NCBI RefSeq assembly: GCF_002008345.1 | Contig: NZ_MRAE01000003.1 | Location: forward strand, 1-64,000 | DNA length: 64,000 nucleotides | Reading direction: 5' to 3' | From: Clostridium tepidum | GTDB taxonomy: Bacteria > Bacillota > Clostridia > Clostridiales > Clostridiaceae | Shown: positions 50,167 to 60,542 of the stretch, in pieces | Layout of the letters: the number at the start of each line of letters is the position of its first letter | Position numbering within the stretch: the first letter of the stretch is position 1 | Translations under genes and position numbers: made by a program | The notes under the pieces: model-generated | Told to the model about the DNA's origin: nothing | What the model saw: only the letters and a program-made list of their open reading frames with translations | Database searches by the model: none

Positions 50167-50811
50167 ATGATAAATTTATTTGTTTATATAGCAGCTATAT
50201 TACTTATGTTTATTATATGTATACAGGGCATAAAAATAGCTTTTAAGGCACCTTACAAAATAAAAATTTTATCTATAATAATATATTTTTTAATGATTAT
50301 GAAATTTATATCTTTAACTTTGCTACTAGTTATTAATAATATAAGAAATTTATATTGGTTAAAATGGGTATACTTTTTTGATTTTATAGCTATCCCGATA
50401 ACTATACTAATATGTTTTTATATATGTATAAAAAATAATAAATTTAACTTAAATTATATATTTTGCGTAATAGCACTAATAACTTCTGGTTTAATATTTT
50501 TTATTAGTAAATATAACTTGGACATAAGTATGTTTAATAAACAATATTATATAATGGAACTACTAACACCTATAAACATGTATATATTTTTCATAGTTAT
50601 TAATTTAATATTTTTAATACTATGTTTTAAACAGTATAATAATAAATATATAAATAAAAATATATTATATTTAATGTTTTTTAGTATAATAGTAAATATA
50701 TCAGATATTGTATTAAGTTTTTTTTATGTTAACAAATTACCTCCCAATATATTAGGGAATATTATTTGGATATATACTTTACACATATCTGTAAATAAAT
50801 TAATAAAATAA
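50167..50811 (+). CDS. multi-helix membrane protein of unknown function
   Basis: 214 residues with about seven predicted membrane helices and almost no soluble part. I recognise no family. Starts at ATG 50167 behind ggggag. It lies 73 bases after the lipid kinase gene and may share its transcript; a strong terminator overlaps its stop codon. Confidence 0.75.
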   Translation: MINLFVYIAAILLMFIICIQGIKIAFKAPYKIKILSIIIYFLMIMKFISLTLLLVINNIRNLYWLKWVYFFDFIAIPITILICFYICIKNNKFNLNYIFCVIALITSGLIFFISKYNLDISMFNKQYYIMELLTPINMYIFFIVINLIFLILCFKQYNNKYINKNILYLMFFSIIVNISDIVLSFFYVNKLPPNILGNIIWIYTLHISVNKLIK

Positions 50812-50834
50812 ACAGCATTTAATGCTGTTTATTT
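50806..50834. terminator. bidirectional terminator
   Basis: AAATAAACAGCAT (50806-50818) pairs perfectly with ATGCTGTTTATTT (50822-50834), overlapping the stop codon of the membrane protein gene and abutting that of the YgiQ gene. Confidence 0.88.
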
Positions 50835-52750
50835 TATTTTTTATGTTTAAAAAGGGAATTTTTTTTACATTTTTTATTGATGTTATTATTTTTTTTGTAA
50901 TTGTTGTTTTTAGAATTATTCTTTTTATGAAATTTTTTATGTGGCTTATTATAGGGTATTAAACAATTAGGTCCATTTCCTATTAAATCTTCTCTATGGG
51001 CTTTTAATAAAGCTTCTTTAACTAAATCATAGTTATCAGGAATAGCAAATTGTAGTAAAGCCCTTTGCATACTTTTTTCTTTTTGATCTTTAGGAATATA
51101 AACTTTTTCTTCTGTTAAAGGATTTATTTCTGTATAATACATAGTAGTTGATAAGCTACCAGGAGTAGGATAAAAATCTTGTACTTGCTCTGGAGTATAG
51201 CCCATTTTTTTAATATATTCAGCTAACTCTATAGCAGCCTTTAAATCACTACCAGGATGGCTAGACATTAAATAAGGAACCAAAAATTGTTTTTTATTCA
51301 TCTTTTTATTTATATCATGATATTTTTTTACAAAAGAATCATAAACATTTTTATTTGGTTTTCCCATTAACTTTAAAACTTTATCATTTATATGCTCAGG
51401 AGCAACTTTTAATTGTCCGCTTATATGATGCTTACATAACTCCTTAAAAAATTCATCATTTTTATCATACATTAAATAATCGAATCTAATACCAGAACGT
51501 ATAAATACTTTTTTTACATTAGGTATTTTTCTTATTTTTCTTAATAAATTTAAATATTCTTTATGATCTACAATTAAATTTTTACATGCACTAGGGAATA
51601 CACATTGTCTATTTTTACAAGTACCATTTTTTTCTTGAACTTTACAAGCTCTATGCCTAAAGTTAGCTGTAGGACCACCTACATCATGTATATAACCTTT
51701 AAAGTCCTTCATATTAGTTATCATATTTGCTTCTTTTAAAATGGATTCTTGGCTTCTATTTTGGATAACCCTACCTTGATGAAAGGTTAAAGCACAAAAC
51801 GAACAACTTCCATAACAACCTCTATGGCTAGTAATTGAGAATTTAACTTCTTTAATAGCAGGAATACCACCTTCAGATTCATACATAGGATGATAAGTTC
51901 TAGCATATGGAAGTGCATAAACTTCATCCATTTCTTCTTCAGATAATGGAGGTTGAGGAGGGTTTTGAACTACATATCTATCTTTATGTTTTTGTACTAA
52001 AGTTTTACCTCTTATAGAATCTTGTTCATAATATTGTATTTTATAAGCTTCTGCATAAGATTTTTTATTTGTAGAAACTTCTTCAAAGGATGGTATTTCA
52101 ATATAATCATCTAAATTAGAAATATCCTTTTCAATATAAGCTGTACCTGTTACATTTTTTATGCTGTCTATTTTCATTCCATATCTTAAAAGATTAGAAA
52201 TTTGAACTATGGGTTTTTCGCCCATGCCATATATTAGTAAATCTGCACTAGAGTCTTCTAAAATACTTCTTCTTACTGCATTGTCCCAGTAATCATAATG
52301 AGCAAATCTTCTTAAGCTAGCTTCTATGCCACCTATTATTATAGGGGAATCTTTAAAAGCTTCTTTTATTTTATTGCAATAAACAATAACAGCTCTATCT
52401 GGTCTATATCCTGATTTACCACCTGGGGAGTAAAAGTCATCATGCCTTTTTCTCTTAGACGCAGTATAATGATTTACCATAGAATCTATGTTACCAGAAT
52501 TAACTAAAAATGCATATTTAGGTTTACCCAATTTTTTAAAATCATCTATGTTTCTCCAATCAGGTTGAGCTATAATTCCTACGGTAAAGCCTTCTCTTTC
52601 TAATACTCTGCCTATAATTGCAGTGCCAAAAGATGGATGATCTACATAAGCATCACCAGTTACTATTATAAAATCTAAAATATCTATATTTCTTTTTTTT
52701 AAATCCTCTTTACTTACAGGTAAAAAGTTGATGTTATTCAATATTTTCAT
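50834..52750 (-). CDS. YgiQ-family radical SAM protein
   Basis: 638 residues. N-terminal B12-binding-like region, then the radical SAM cysteines CYGSCSFC near residue 310 and a late Cys-rich stretch ([21 protein letters not shown]). Basic, Lys/Asn-rich tail as in other members. Reaction unknown. ATG 52750 abuts the RBS taggaga, so the in-frame TTG three codons later is also possible. Confidence 0.92.
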   Translation of the reverse strand: MKILNNINFLPVSKEDLKKRNIDILDFIIVTGDAYVDHPSFGTAIIGRVLEREGFTVGIIAQPDWRNIDDFKKLGKPKYAFLVNSGNIDSMVNHYTASKRKRHDDFYSPGGKSGYRPDRAVIVYCNKIKEAFKDSPIIIGGIEASLRRFAHYDYWDNAVRRSILEDSSADLLIYGMGEKPIVQISNLLRYGMKIDSIKNVTGTAYIEKDISNLDDYIEIPSFEEVSTNKKSYAEAYKIQYYEQDSIRGKTLVQKHKDRYVVQNPPQPPLSEEEMDEVYALPYARTYHPMYESEGGIPAIKEVKFSITSHRGCYGSCSFCALTFHQGRVIQNRSQESILKEANMITNMKDFKGYIHDVGGPTANFRHRACKVQEKNGTCKNRQCVFPSACKNLIVDHKEYLNLLRKIRKIPNVKKVFIRSGIRFDYLMYDKNDEFFKELCKHHISGQLKVAPEHINDKVLKLMGKPNKNVYDSFVKKYHDINKKMNKKQFLVPYLMSSHPGSDLKAAIELAEYIKKMGYTPEQVQDFYPTPGSLSTTMYYTEINPLTEEKVYIPKDQKEKSMQRALLQFAIPDNYDLVKEALLKAHREDLIGNGPNCLIPYNKPHKKFHKKNNSKNNNYKKNNNINKKCKKNSLFKHKK

Positions 52751-52950
52751 TCTCCTATCTTTACGATTTTTAATAATATTATTATACAGTTGATTTTGTT
52801 TAATATCAAAAATAATTTAAGAATAAGAAATATAGTATAAAATGAAGATATATTAAAATAAAAGAATATAAATTCAAATAATGAATAAATTTAGTTGCAA
52901 AATAGATATATAAACAATATAATAAAAATATAAGATTAAATATTAATAAT

Positions 52951-53126
52951 GTACGTTAGGTGAGGCTCCTATATAGATATACGCTACTGCCCGGAAACAT
53001 CGAGAGATGCCAATGGGTTACCAGGTATTACCGAAATAAGGTTTTACTTAATGTAGCTGGCTTTGGTCCAAAGCTATATAGTGCTAAAACTCAACGATTG
53101 ATGTTAAAGTTTTAGTTATGTATGTA
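52951..53126 (+). promoter_or_regulatory. M-box (ykoK leader) Mg2+ riboswitch
   Basis: Conserved blocks gttaggtgaggctcct, atacgctactgcccgg, gatgccaatgggt, taatgtagctgg and agtgctaaaactcaacgattg are in the right order. GGCTCCT (52964-52970) can pair with AGGAGCC (53129-53135), which is also the terminator arm, giving a plausible antiterminator. Mg2+ should switch the downstream gene off. Confidence 0.95.
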
Positions 53127-53127
53127 T

Positions 53128-53151
53128 AAGGAGCCAAGTGGGCTCTTTTTG
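53128..53151 (+). terminator. M-box terminator
   Basis: GAGCC (53131-53135) pairs with GGCTC (53141-53145), extended by A/T and G-U pairs, then TTTTT. The 165 bases after it, before the MgtE-like gene, contain only a weak inverted repeat (AGGAATAT near 53242 with ATATTCCT near 53283). Confidence 0.85.
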
Positions 53152-53316
53152 TTTTGTAAATTTTTTAGGATGGTGATTTATATGGAAATTGGTCCGTGTG
53201 ATAGGACAAGGGGGCAAAGGAAAATTATATTATTTTATAGAGGAATATTCATTTAGGCAAAATTATTTATTTGTAGCTTAGGATATTCCTTTATAAATGT
53301 GAAGGGAGGAATATTT

Positions 53317-54582
53317 ATGAAGAAGCTACAAAGTTTTTTCTTAAGTAAAATTATTAATAAAAGAGTGTATGATGAATATGGTGATTATATCGGTAAGCTA
53401 ATTGATATTTATGTAACATCTGAAGATGACTATCCAAGAGCTATAGCTTATAAAATAAAAAAAGGAAGAGAAATAGTAAATTATGAGTTTAAAAATATTT
53501 CTTTTTATGATGATGAAGGCAAAACTATAATAAAAGTAATAGGTACTAGAGATATAATATTAAGAAAATATTCTTATTTGTTATCTCAACATCTTTTAAA
53601 CAAACAAATAATTGATATAAATGGTAAAAAGTTAGTTAAAGTACATGATTTAAGAATTGGAGAAATTGCAGGAGAGTATAAAGTAATAGCTGTAGATACA
53701 GGTGCATTAGCTTTGAGTAGAAGAATAGGAATGGAAAATTTATTAAGAAATATTTATAATATATTTAATAAAAAAATGGAAGATACTTTAATAATGTGGG
53801 ATAGTGTAGAATCTTTAGAAATGATGAATAATAATTTGAAACTATCTGTATCATATCAAAAACTTTCAACGCTACATCCAGCAGATTTAGCAGATATTAT
53901 AGAAGATATGAATGATAGTTATAGAAAATTAGTTTTTGAAAGTTTAGATGATGATTTAGCTGTAGATACTTTTGAAGAAATAAATATAGAAGTAAAAACA
54001 GAAATGTTAGAAGAAATGACTTCTTCTAAAAAAGCTGAAATCATATATAATATGCCAAAGGATGAAGCTGCAGATGTATTGGCACAAATGAAAGAAGAAG
54101 AAGTAGAAGAAATACTTTCTGTTATGGAAGGAAAAGATGCCAAGGATATAAGAAAACTTATGAATTATAATGAAGAAACTACTGGAAGTATAATGAATAA
54201 AGATTTTATAGCTTTTAATGTTAATATAACTGCAGAGGAAACTATAGATTTATTAAGAGAAATAAAGCCTAAAGATGAAGAAGTATATTATATATATATT
54301 ACAGATGAAAAAGAACAGTTGAAAGGAGCGATATCTCTTACAGATTTAATAATATGTGCTCCAGAAGCTAAATTAAAAGATATAATGGATAAAGATATAG
54401 TAAAAGTTAAAGACACAGATCATATAAATGAAGCTGTAGAGTTAGCAATAAAATACGATTTATTATCTATACCTGTAATAGAAGGAGAAAATAAATTATG
54501 TGGTATTATATCAATAGATGATATTGTAGAGGATGTATTTGCACCTATGTGGAGAAAGAAAATTAAAGTAGCTGCAGTATAA
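53317..54582 (+). CDS. MgtE N-domain/CBS protein without a transport domain
   Basis: 421 residues, no membrane helices. Order: PRC-barrel-like segments (YDEYGDYIGKLIDIYV near residue 12 and a second copy near 90-130), an MgtE N domain (LHPADLADIIEDM near 187, then the acidic superhelix to about 285), and two CBS domains (to 421). These are the Mg2+-sensing parts of MgtE channels with the pore domain missing. The M-box upstream supports a magnesium role. ATG 53317 sits behind gggagga. Confidence 0.87.
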   Translation: MKKLQSFFLSKIINKRVYDEYGDYIGKLIDIYVTSEDDYPRAIAYKIKKGREIVNYEFKNISFYDDEGKTIIKVIGTRDIILRKYSYLLSQHLLNKQIIDINGKKLVKVHDLRIGEIAGEYKVIAVDTGALALSRRIGMENLLRNIYNIFNKKMEDTLIMWDSVESLEMMNNNLKLSVSYQKLSTLHPADLADIIEDMNDSYRKLVFESLDDDLAVDTFEEINIEVKTEMLEEMTSSKKAEIIYNMPKDEAADVLAQMKEEEVEEILSVMEGKDAKDIRKLMNYNEETTGSIMNKDFIAFNVNITAEETIDLLREIKPKDEEVYYIYITDEKEQLKGAISLTDLIICAPEAKLKDIMDKDIVKVKDTDHINEAVELAIKYDLLSIPVIEGENKLCGIISIDDIVEDVFAPMWRKKIKVAAV

Positions 54583-54631
54583 TATATGATTATAAAAGGA
54601 TTTATCTTAAAAAATATATAAGTTTTAAAAT

Positions 54632-54688
54632 AAAGAATATGCACAATAAATAAAAATAAGTTTATTATGCATATTCTTTATTTTTTTA
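54632..54688 (+). terminator. terminator after the MgtE-like gene
   Basis: AAAGAATATGCA (54632-54643) pairs with TGCATATTCTTT (54668-54679) with further inner pairing, followed by a T-run. Confidence 0.88.
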
Positions 54689-54768
54689 AAAGAGTATTTT
54701 TTGTAACTTTATGCACAAACTAATTTTAAGATAAATAGCAAAACTATGGATTTTGTGGGAGGAGTATT

Positions 54769-55464
54769 ATGAGAAAGAATATATATTTTAAAAGAGCAAT
54801 AATATATGTTTTAGCTATAATGTTAGCTTATGGAAGTACTACTCTTTATATATTACCCTATACAAATGCTACTAAGGCTGTGGCATATTATTATGGGAAT
54901 AGAGGAGATACTATTTCACAGGTTCAAAGAAAACTTAAAGCCTGGGGATATTATACCGGTGGAGTAGATGGAATATTTGGATATAACACTTATACAGCTG
55001 TAAGAAATTTTCAATCCAAAAATGGTTTAAAAGTAGATGGTATAATTGGCGACAAAACTTTGGCTGCCCTCGGAATAAATACTGGATCATCAGGTGGAAG
55101 CACAAGTTCTAATAACCAAGATGTTATGCTTTTAGCTAGACTTATAAATGGAGAAGCTAGAGGAGAACCATATGAAGGGCAAGTAGCAGTGGGAGCAGTA
55201 GTTTTAAATAGAACAAGAGATCCTAAATTTCCTAACAGTATAGCTGGAGTTATATATCAGCCAGGTGCATTTACTGCTATAGTAGATGGTCAAATACATG
55301 CAAATATGGAACAAAGTTCTATAAATGCAGCTAGAGATGCTTTGAATGGATGGGATCCTTCTGGTGGTGCTACGTATTATTTTAATCCAGCAACAGCTAC
55401 AAGTTCTTGGATTTGGTCAAGACCATTGATAAAAGTGATAGGAAAACATAGATTTTGTAAATAA
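54769..55464 (+). CDS. sleB: spore cortex-lytic enzyme SleB
   Basis: 231 residues. Signal/membrane segment (about residues 8-28), a peptidoglycan-binding domain (residues 45-105, VQRKLKAWGYYTGGVDGIFG), and a SleB/hydrolase-2 domain (residues 118-231) with ARLINGEARGEPYEGQVAVG, containing the presumed catalytic Glu, and LNRTRDPKFPNSI. Lytic transglycosylase that degrades spore cortex during germination. No ypeB partner follows, unlike Bacillus. Strong RBS gggagga. Confidence 0.94.
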   Translation: MRKNIYFKRAIIYVLAIMLAYGSTTLYILPYTNATKAVAYYYGNRGDTISQVQRKLKAWGYYTGGVDGIFGYNTYTAVRNFQSKNGLKVDGIIGDKTLAALGINTGSSGGSTSSNNQDVMLLARLINGEARGEPYEGQVAVGAVVLNRTRDPKFPNSIAGVIYQPGAFTAIVDGQIHANMEQSSINAARDALNGWDPSGGATYYFNPATATSSWIWSRPLIKVIGKHRFCK

Positions 55465-55468
55465 CTAG

Positions 55469-55496
55469 TTGACAAATTCAAAAAATATCATATAAT
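55469..55496 (+). promoter_or_regulatory. predicted sigma-A promoter of cysK leader
   Basis: TTGACA (55469-55474), 16-base spacer, TATAAT (55491-55496). A near-consensus promoter just upstream of the T-box leader. Confidence 0.8.
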
Positions 55497-55502
55497 TATA
55501 TT

Positions 55503-55755
55503 ATAGAATTCATACTAAAATAGTCGGAAATAAAAACGTTGAAAAAGGAAAGTAGCATAATCAGTCTTTTCAGAGAGGAAATTATTTTGCTGGAAGATTT
55601 CTAAAGAAGGTTTATGTGAAGTGCCCTTTGGAGTTGTGTACCGAATATAGTAGGCTACATCGGGTTCACCCGTTATAGTGATAGGGTATAAATTTATTAG
55701 TACCTGAATAAAGTGAGATTTTAATATCTAACTAGAGTGGAACCACGGAGAATAT
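55503..55755 (+). promoter_or_regulatory. T-box leader of cysK-cysE
   Basis: Contains the T-box core agagtggaaccacgg (55733-55747) and an upstream stem I region. Gene context points to cysteine; a possible specifier is TGT within gttgtgtacc near 55637. Uncharged tRNA-Cys would then turn on cysteine synthesis. Confidence 0.9.
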
Positions 55756-55797
55756 ACTTCGTCTCTATATTTTGTTTATAGAGATGAAGTTTTTTTA
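55756..55797 (+). terminator. cysK T-box terminator
   Basis: ACTTCGTCTCTATA (55756-55769) pairs with TATAGAGATGAAGT (55777-55790), one G-U, followed by a T-run. Confidence 0.92.
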
Positions 55798-55829
55798 TAT
55801 TAAATTTATTTTAAAAAGGGGAGATCAAT

Positions 55830-56744
55830 ATGATATATGAAGATTCTATAAATTTAATAGGAAATACTCCTATGTTTAAATTAAATAATATGAAAGAAGA
55901 GAATATGGCAGATGTTTATGTAAAATTAGAAAAATTTAATCCTGGTGGTAGTATAAAGGATAGGGCTGCTTTGGGAATGATTGAAGAAGCTGAGAAAATG
56001 GGGAAAATAAAACCAGGAGATGTAATAGTGGAACCTACAAGTGGAAACACAGGTATAGGACTTGCTATGGTTGGAAGATTAAAAGGATATAAGGTTATTA
56101 TTGTTATGCCAGATTCTATGAGTATAGAAAGAAGAAATATGATTAAAGCTTACGGTGCAGAATTGGTTCTTACAGAAGGAAATAAGGGTATGACAGGAGC
56201 TATAGAAAAAGCAGAAGAATTAGCTAGAAACAGAAAGGGATATTTTATTCCCCAACAATTTTCAAACAAAGCTAATTCAAAAAAACATTACGAAACTACT
56301 GCGGTAGAAATATTACAGGATTTAGAAGATATAGATGCTTTTGTAGCTTCGGTAGGTACAGGAGGTACTATAGCGGGTATTGGAAGAAGATTAAAAGAAT
56401 TTAATAAAAATATAAAAGTTATAGCTGTAGAACCTTATAATTCACCGGTAATATCAGGAGGAAAAGCAGCATCACACAAAATACAAGGTATAGGAGCAGG
56501 ATTTATACCAGAAGTATATGAAAAGGACGTAGTAGATGAAGTAATGACTATAACAGACGAAGAATCCTATGAATATGCGAGAAAATTTGGAGTAGAAGAG
56601 GGGATATTAGTAGGTATATCCTCTGGAGCAAATATAGCAGCAGCTATAAAAATAGCTAAAAAATTAGGTAAAGGCAAAAAAGTTGTAACAGTAGCACCAG
56701 ATGGTGGAGAAAAGTATATTTCTGCAGGGTTATATGATAAATAA
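55830..56744 (+). CDS. cysK: cysteine synthase (O-acetylserine sulfhydrylase)
   Basis: 304 residues, PLP enzyme making cysteine from O-acetylserine and sulfide. PLP lysine lies in [12 protein letters not shown] near residue 43; [12 protein letters not shown] and the phosphate loop [11 protein letters not shown] are present. Followed at 14 bases by cysE, giving the complete serine-to-cysteine route under T-box control. Confidence 0.97.
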   Translation: MIYEDSINLIGNTPMFKLNNMKEENMADVYVKLEKFNPGGSIKDRAALGMIEEAEKMGKIKPGDVIVEPTSGNTGIGLAMVGRLKGYKVIIVMPDSMSIERRNMIKAYGAELVLTEGNKGMTGAIEKAEELARNRKGYFIPQQFSNKANSKKHYETTAVEILQDLEDIDAFVASVGTGGTIAGIGRRLKEFNKNIKVIAVEPYNSPVISGGKAASHKIQGIGAGFIPEVYEKDVVDEVMTITDEESYEYARKFGVEEGILVGISSGANIAAAIKIAKKLGKGKKVVTVAPDGGEKYISAGLYDK

Positions 56745-56758
56745 AAGGGGTGAGCTTT

Positions 56759-57355
56759 GTGAAAAATCCTTTTAAAACTTTAATATATGATTTAAAAAAT
56801 GCTAAGGAAAAGGATCCAGCAGCTAGAAATGTTTTAGAAGTCTTTATATTGTATCCATTTATTCATGCTTTAATAGGTTATAGAATAGCACATTTATTTT
56901 ATAAGGCACATTTATTCTTTATAGCTAGACTAATCTCTCAAATATCAAGATTTTTTACAGGTATAGAAATTCATCCAGGAGCAACTATAGGAAAAGGACT
57001 TTTTATAGATCATGGTATGGGAGTTGTTATTGGAGAAACTGCAGAAGTTGGAGATAATGTAACTTTATATCATGGCGTAACTTTAGGTGGAACAGGAAAA
57101 GATAAGGGTAAAAGGCATCCTACTGTAGGTAATAATGTTATAATAGGAAGTGGTGCAAAAGTATTAGGTCCTATAAGTATAGGAGATAATGTAAAAATAG
57201 GAGCTAATGCAGTGGTTTTAAATGATGTACCAGACAATTCTACAGCAGTAGGAATACCAGCAAAGGTAGTAAAATACGAAAAAAAATCTTCCGTTATAGA
57301 AATAAGAGATTATAATGGGGTTAAAAAAGTAATATATAACGATATGATAATATAA
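56759..57355 (+). CDS. cysE: serine O-acetyltransferase
   Basis: 198 residues. Makes O-acetylserine for CysK. Left-handed beta-helix hexapeptide repeats with [24 protein letters not shown] (quoted in parts), the active-site His in DHGMG and HGVTLGGTG, and C-terminal [12 protein letters not shown] 56759 is preferred over GTG 56750 because the RBS aaggggtg covers the latter. Last gene of the cys operon. Confidence 0.96.
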   Translation: MKNPFKTLIYDLKNAKEKDPAARNVLEVFILYPFIHALIGYRIAHLFYKAHLFFIARLISQISRFFTGIEIHPGATIGKGLFIDHGMGVVIGETAEVGDNVTLYHGVTLGGTGKDKGKRHPTVGNNVIIGSGAKVLGPISIGDNVKIGANAVVLNDVPDNSTAVGIPAKVVKYEKKSSVIEIRDYNGVKKVIYNDMII

Positions 57356-57775
57356 TTTTGGATAAAAAATTGATATATGTTATAAAAAATATTATAGAAA
57401 TTTTTGGATAGATTTAATAAGGATTCACAACATCTAGGATTTTTCATAAGTATATGCCTTAATTTATAGGCAAAAATAAGGATATACAAAATAAGTCTAA
57501 AATAAAAATACAAATAAAAAAGTTAATATGTTTTAATATATGAAAGAAGGGAAAACAATAATTTATATTGCTTTTCCCTCTTTATATATAAAATCTCCCA
57601 ATATATTGGATTATTATCATAGACTTTTAAATAAATAATAATTATAATTTACTTAGAATAGTATTTATAAATGAGAGTTTAATTTTAATCATATTTATAT
57701 TTTAATTATATTAATATATGGGTTTTAAGAAGTGTTATTAATAAGATAAATTGGGAGTTTTGAGAGGTGTTATAA
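57356..57775. other. intergenic region after cysE
   Basis: 420 AT-rich bases. The only clear signal is a terminator at 57544-57583; no gene, RNA class or repeat that I recognise. Confidence 0.5.
57544..57583 (+). terminator. terminator between cysE and acyltransferase gene
   Basis: AGAAGGGAAAACAAT pairs with ATTGCTTTTCCCTCTTT over about 14 positions with a short AT loop. It lies nearly 200 bases after cysE. Confidence 0.7.
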
Positions 57776-58477
57776 ATGATTTCTCCTAGGATGACTAGAA
57801 TAATAGGACATATGCCTAAGGGGCTTTTGAAATTTTTATCACAAAAAATATTAGATAATTATATAAATAAGTATGCTAACTTAACTATAAATGGTAAAGA
57901 AAATTTGAAAAATATAAAAAAACCAATTATTTTTATTTCTAATCATTTAAGTAATTCTGATGCTTTAATAATAAATAAGGTATTAAAAGATGAAGATATA
58001 ACTTTTATAGCAGGTGTTAAGCTAAAAGATAATTCATTAACTAAACTTGGATTAGAAATAACAAAAACTATACCAATAAAACCTAATACTGCGGACAAAG
58101 AAGCTATATATAATATAGTAAAAACTTTAAAAGCAGGGAATAATATTTTAATATTCCCTGAAGGAACTAGAAGTAGAACTGCAAAATTAATAAAGCCTAA
58201 AAAAGGTGTAATTTTAATACAAAAATTAAGTAAGGCTACTATAGTGCCTTTAGGAATTAGTGGTACGGAAAATCTTTTGCCTATAAATGATAAAGATATG
58301 GCATTAGAACGTTTTCAGAGTGCTGATGTAACTGTGAATATAGGAAAAGCATTAGAAATACCTAAAAAAAATAAAGAAGAATCAAAACATGAATATGAAG
58401 ATAGGATTATGAACTATTTTATGAGTGAAATAGCCAAATTAATACCAAAAGAGTATAGAGGTATATATGATAATTAG
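57776..58477 (+). CDS. 1-acyl-sn-glycerol-3-phosphate acyltransferase-like (PlsC family)
   Basis: 233 residues. The catalytic HX4D motif is FISNHLSNSDALI near residue 60 and the substrate motif is FPEGTRSRTAK near residue 128. Transfers an acyl chain to lysophosphatidate or a related acceptor. RBS agaggtg. Monocistronic. Confidence 0.9.
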   Translation: MISPRMTRIIGHMPKGLLKFLSQKILDNYINKYANLTINGKENLKNIKKPIIFISNHLSNSDALIINKVLKDEDITFIAGVKLKDNSLTKLGLEITKTIPIKPNTADKEAIYNIVKTLKAGNNILIFPEGTRSRTAKLIKPKKGVILIQKLSKATIVPLGISGTENLLPINDKDMALERFQSADVTVNIGKALEIPKKNKEESKHEYEDRIMNYFMSEIAKLIPKEYRGIYDN

Positions 58478-58569
58478 AACTTATTTTAAATACAAGCTTA
58501 ATAATGATTAAGGGTTAAGTTTTATAAATATAGGTATTTATTAAACAAAACTATGGGAGTGATTTTCGA

Positions 58570-59211
58570 TTGAATAATGATACAATAAATAGTGTTATAG
58601 ATATATTGATAAAAACATATCCTGATGCTAATTGTGAATTAGAACATAAAAATCCTTTTGAGCTTTTAATAGCTACAGTTTTATCTGCTCAAACTACAGA
58701 TAAAAAAGTAAATGAAGTAACAAAGGTATTATTTAAAGAATACAGTACTCCTAAGGATTTCTTAAATTTAACAAGGGAAGAATTAGAGGAGAAAATTAAA
58801 AAGATAGGTTTATATAGAAATAAATCTAAAAATATATTGTCACTTTGTAAAGAGTTAGAAGAAAAATTTCAAGGAGAAGTTCCTAATGATTTTGATGCTT
58901 TGACATCATTGCCAGGAGTAGGTAGAAAAACTGCCAATGTAGTTTTAGCCAATGCATTTAAAGTGCCTACTATAGCAGTAGATACTCATGTTTTTAGAGT
59001 ATCTAATAGAATAGGATTAGTAGATGCTAGTAATGCATTAAAAACAGAAGAGCAGTTGCAAAAAGTTATACCAAAAGAATTGTGGATACTAATGCATCAT
59101 GTATTAATATTTCATGGAAGAAGATGTTGTATAGCTAGAAAACCTAAATGTGAAGAATGTACTATAAAAAAATATTGCAAATATTATAATGAAGAGATTG
59201 AACCATCTTAG
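58570..59211 (+). CDS. nth: endonuclease III
   Basis: 213 residues; DNA glycosylase/AP lyase removing oxidised pyrimidines. Helix-hairpin-helix LPGVGRKTANVVL with catalytic Lys, VDTHVFRVSNR with catalytic Asp, and the C-terminal Fe-S loop C-x6-C-x2-C-x5-C. TTG start at 58570 behind gggagtgat. Normal length. Confidence 0.97.
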   Translation: MNNDTINSVIDILIKTYPDANCELEHKNPFELLIATVLSAQTTDKKVNEVTKVLFKEYSTPKDFLNLTREELEEKIKKIGLYRNKSKNILSLCKELEEKFQGEVPNDFDALTSLPGVGRKTANVVLANAFKVPTIAVDTHVFRVSNRIGLVDASNALKTEEQLQKVIPKELWILMHHVLIFHGRRCCIARKPKCEECTIKKYCKYYNEEIEPS

Positions 59212-59230
59212 AGTATAAGTATTTATTTAT

Positions 59231-59270
59231 AATAGCAAATTATCTTATATATTAAGATGGTTTTGCTATT
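59231..59270 (+). terminator. terminator after nth
   Basis: AATAGCAAA pairs with TTTTGCTATT, and TCTTA with TAAGA inside. The T-tract is weak. Confidence 0.65.
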
Positions 59271-59294
59271 AAATTATCCACATGTGGATAATTT
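59271..59294. promoter_or_regulatory. 24-bp palindrome of two abutting DnaA-box sequences
   Basis: Perfect palindrome whose centre is TTATCCACA (59274-59282) directly joined to its complement TGTGGATAA (59283-59291). Each half equals the DnaA-box consensus. It is 70 bases before the malic enzyme start and could be a DnaA or other regulator site. Confidence 0.6.
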
Positions 59295-59363
59295 TTACAG
59301 AAGAATGTTTATAGATTAAATAAATTTTGTATAGGGATATGAAACGAAAGAGGGTAAAATAAT

Positions 59364-60536
59364 ATGGATATTAAAGAAAAGGCATTAATGGTACATAAAA
59401 AATTTAAAGGCAAATTATCTATAGAAGGGAAAATGCAAGTTAAAAATAAAGATGACTTATCTATAGCATATACTCCAGGTGTTGCAGAGCCTTGTGTAAA
59501 AATAAATGAAGATAAATCTTTAATTTATGAATATACAATGAAGGGAAATACAGTAGCTGTAGTAACTAATGGTACAGCAGTTTTAGGATTAGGGGATATA
59601 GGGCCTTATGCAGGATTGCCTGTTATGGAAGGAAAAGCTCTTTTATTTAAGGAATTCGCAGATATAGATTCATTTCCAATTTGTATAGATAGTAAAGACC
59701 CTGAAGAAATTATAAAAACAGTTAAACTTATAGCCCCAGGATTTGGAGGAATAAATTTAGAAGATATAAAGGCACCGGAGTGTTTTTACATAGAAAGAAA
59801 ATTAAAAGAAGAATTAGATATTCCAGTGTTTCATGATGATCAACATGGAACAGCCATTGTAGTTTTAGCAGGAATATATAATGCACTAAACCTTGTAGGT
59901 AAAAAATTAGAAGAAGCAAAAATAGTTATAAATGGAGCTGGTTCTGCAGGAATATCTATATGTAAATTACTATTACAGGCAGGAGCTAAAAATATAATAA
60001 TGTGTGATAAAGAAGGAGCTTTAGTAAAAAGCAATAGTAATTTAAATGAAGCTCAAAAATTAATAGCACAAGTAACTAATAAGGAAAATGAAAAAGGAAC
60101 ATTAAAAGACGTAATAAAGGGAAAAGATATATTTATAGGTGTATCAGCCCCAAATATACTTACAGAAGAAATGGTAACCTCTATGAACAAAGATTCCATA
60201 GTATTTGCTATGGCAAACCCAATTCCAGAAATAATGCCGGATAAAGCAAAAAAGGCAGGAGCCAGAGTAGTAGCTACAGGAAGATCCGATTTCCCAAATC
60301 AAATAAATAATGTATTAGTATTCCCAGGAATTTTTAGAGGAGCATTAGATGTAAGATCTAAAGTTATAAATGAGGAAATGAAACTAGCAGCATCTAAAGC
60401 TATAGCTTCTTTGGTACAGGATAATGAACTAAATGAAGAGTACATAATACCAGGAGCTTTTGATAAAAGAGTAGCGCAGGTAGTAGCAGAGGAAGTAAAA
60501 AAAGTAGCCTTAGAAATGGGGTTATCAAAACTATAA
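59364..60536 (+). CDS. NAD-type malic enzyme
   Basis: 390 residues, the short bacterial form. Oxidatively decarboxylates malate to pyruvate. Seen: YTPGVAEPCVKI near residue 36, VTNGTAVLGLGDIG, FHDDQHGTAIVVLAG, and the Rossmann loop INGAGSAGISICKLLL. NAD rather than NADP preference is only inferred. RBS aaagagggt. Ends just before the palindromic element at 60543. Confidence 0.94.
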   Translation: MDIKEKALMVHKKFKGKLSIEGKMQVKNKDDLSIAYTPGVAEPCVKINEDKSLIYEYTMKGNTVAVVTNGTAVLGLGDIGPYAGLPVMEGKALLFKEFADIDSFPICIDSKDPEEIIKTVKLIAPGFGGINLEDIKAPECFYIERKLKEELDIPVFHDDQHGTAIVVLAGIYNALNLVGKKLEEAKIVINGAGSAGISICKLLLQAGAKNIIMCDKEGALVKSNSNLNEAQKLIAQVTNKENEKGTLKDVIKGKDIFIGVSAPNILTEEMVTSMNKDSIVFAMANPIPEIMPDKAKKAGARVVATGRSDFPNQINNVLVFPGIFRGALDVRSKVINEEMKLAASKAIASLVQDNELNEEYIIPGAFDKRVAQVVAEEVKKVALEMGLSKL

Positions 60537-60542
60537 CTTAAC

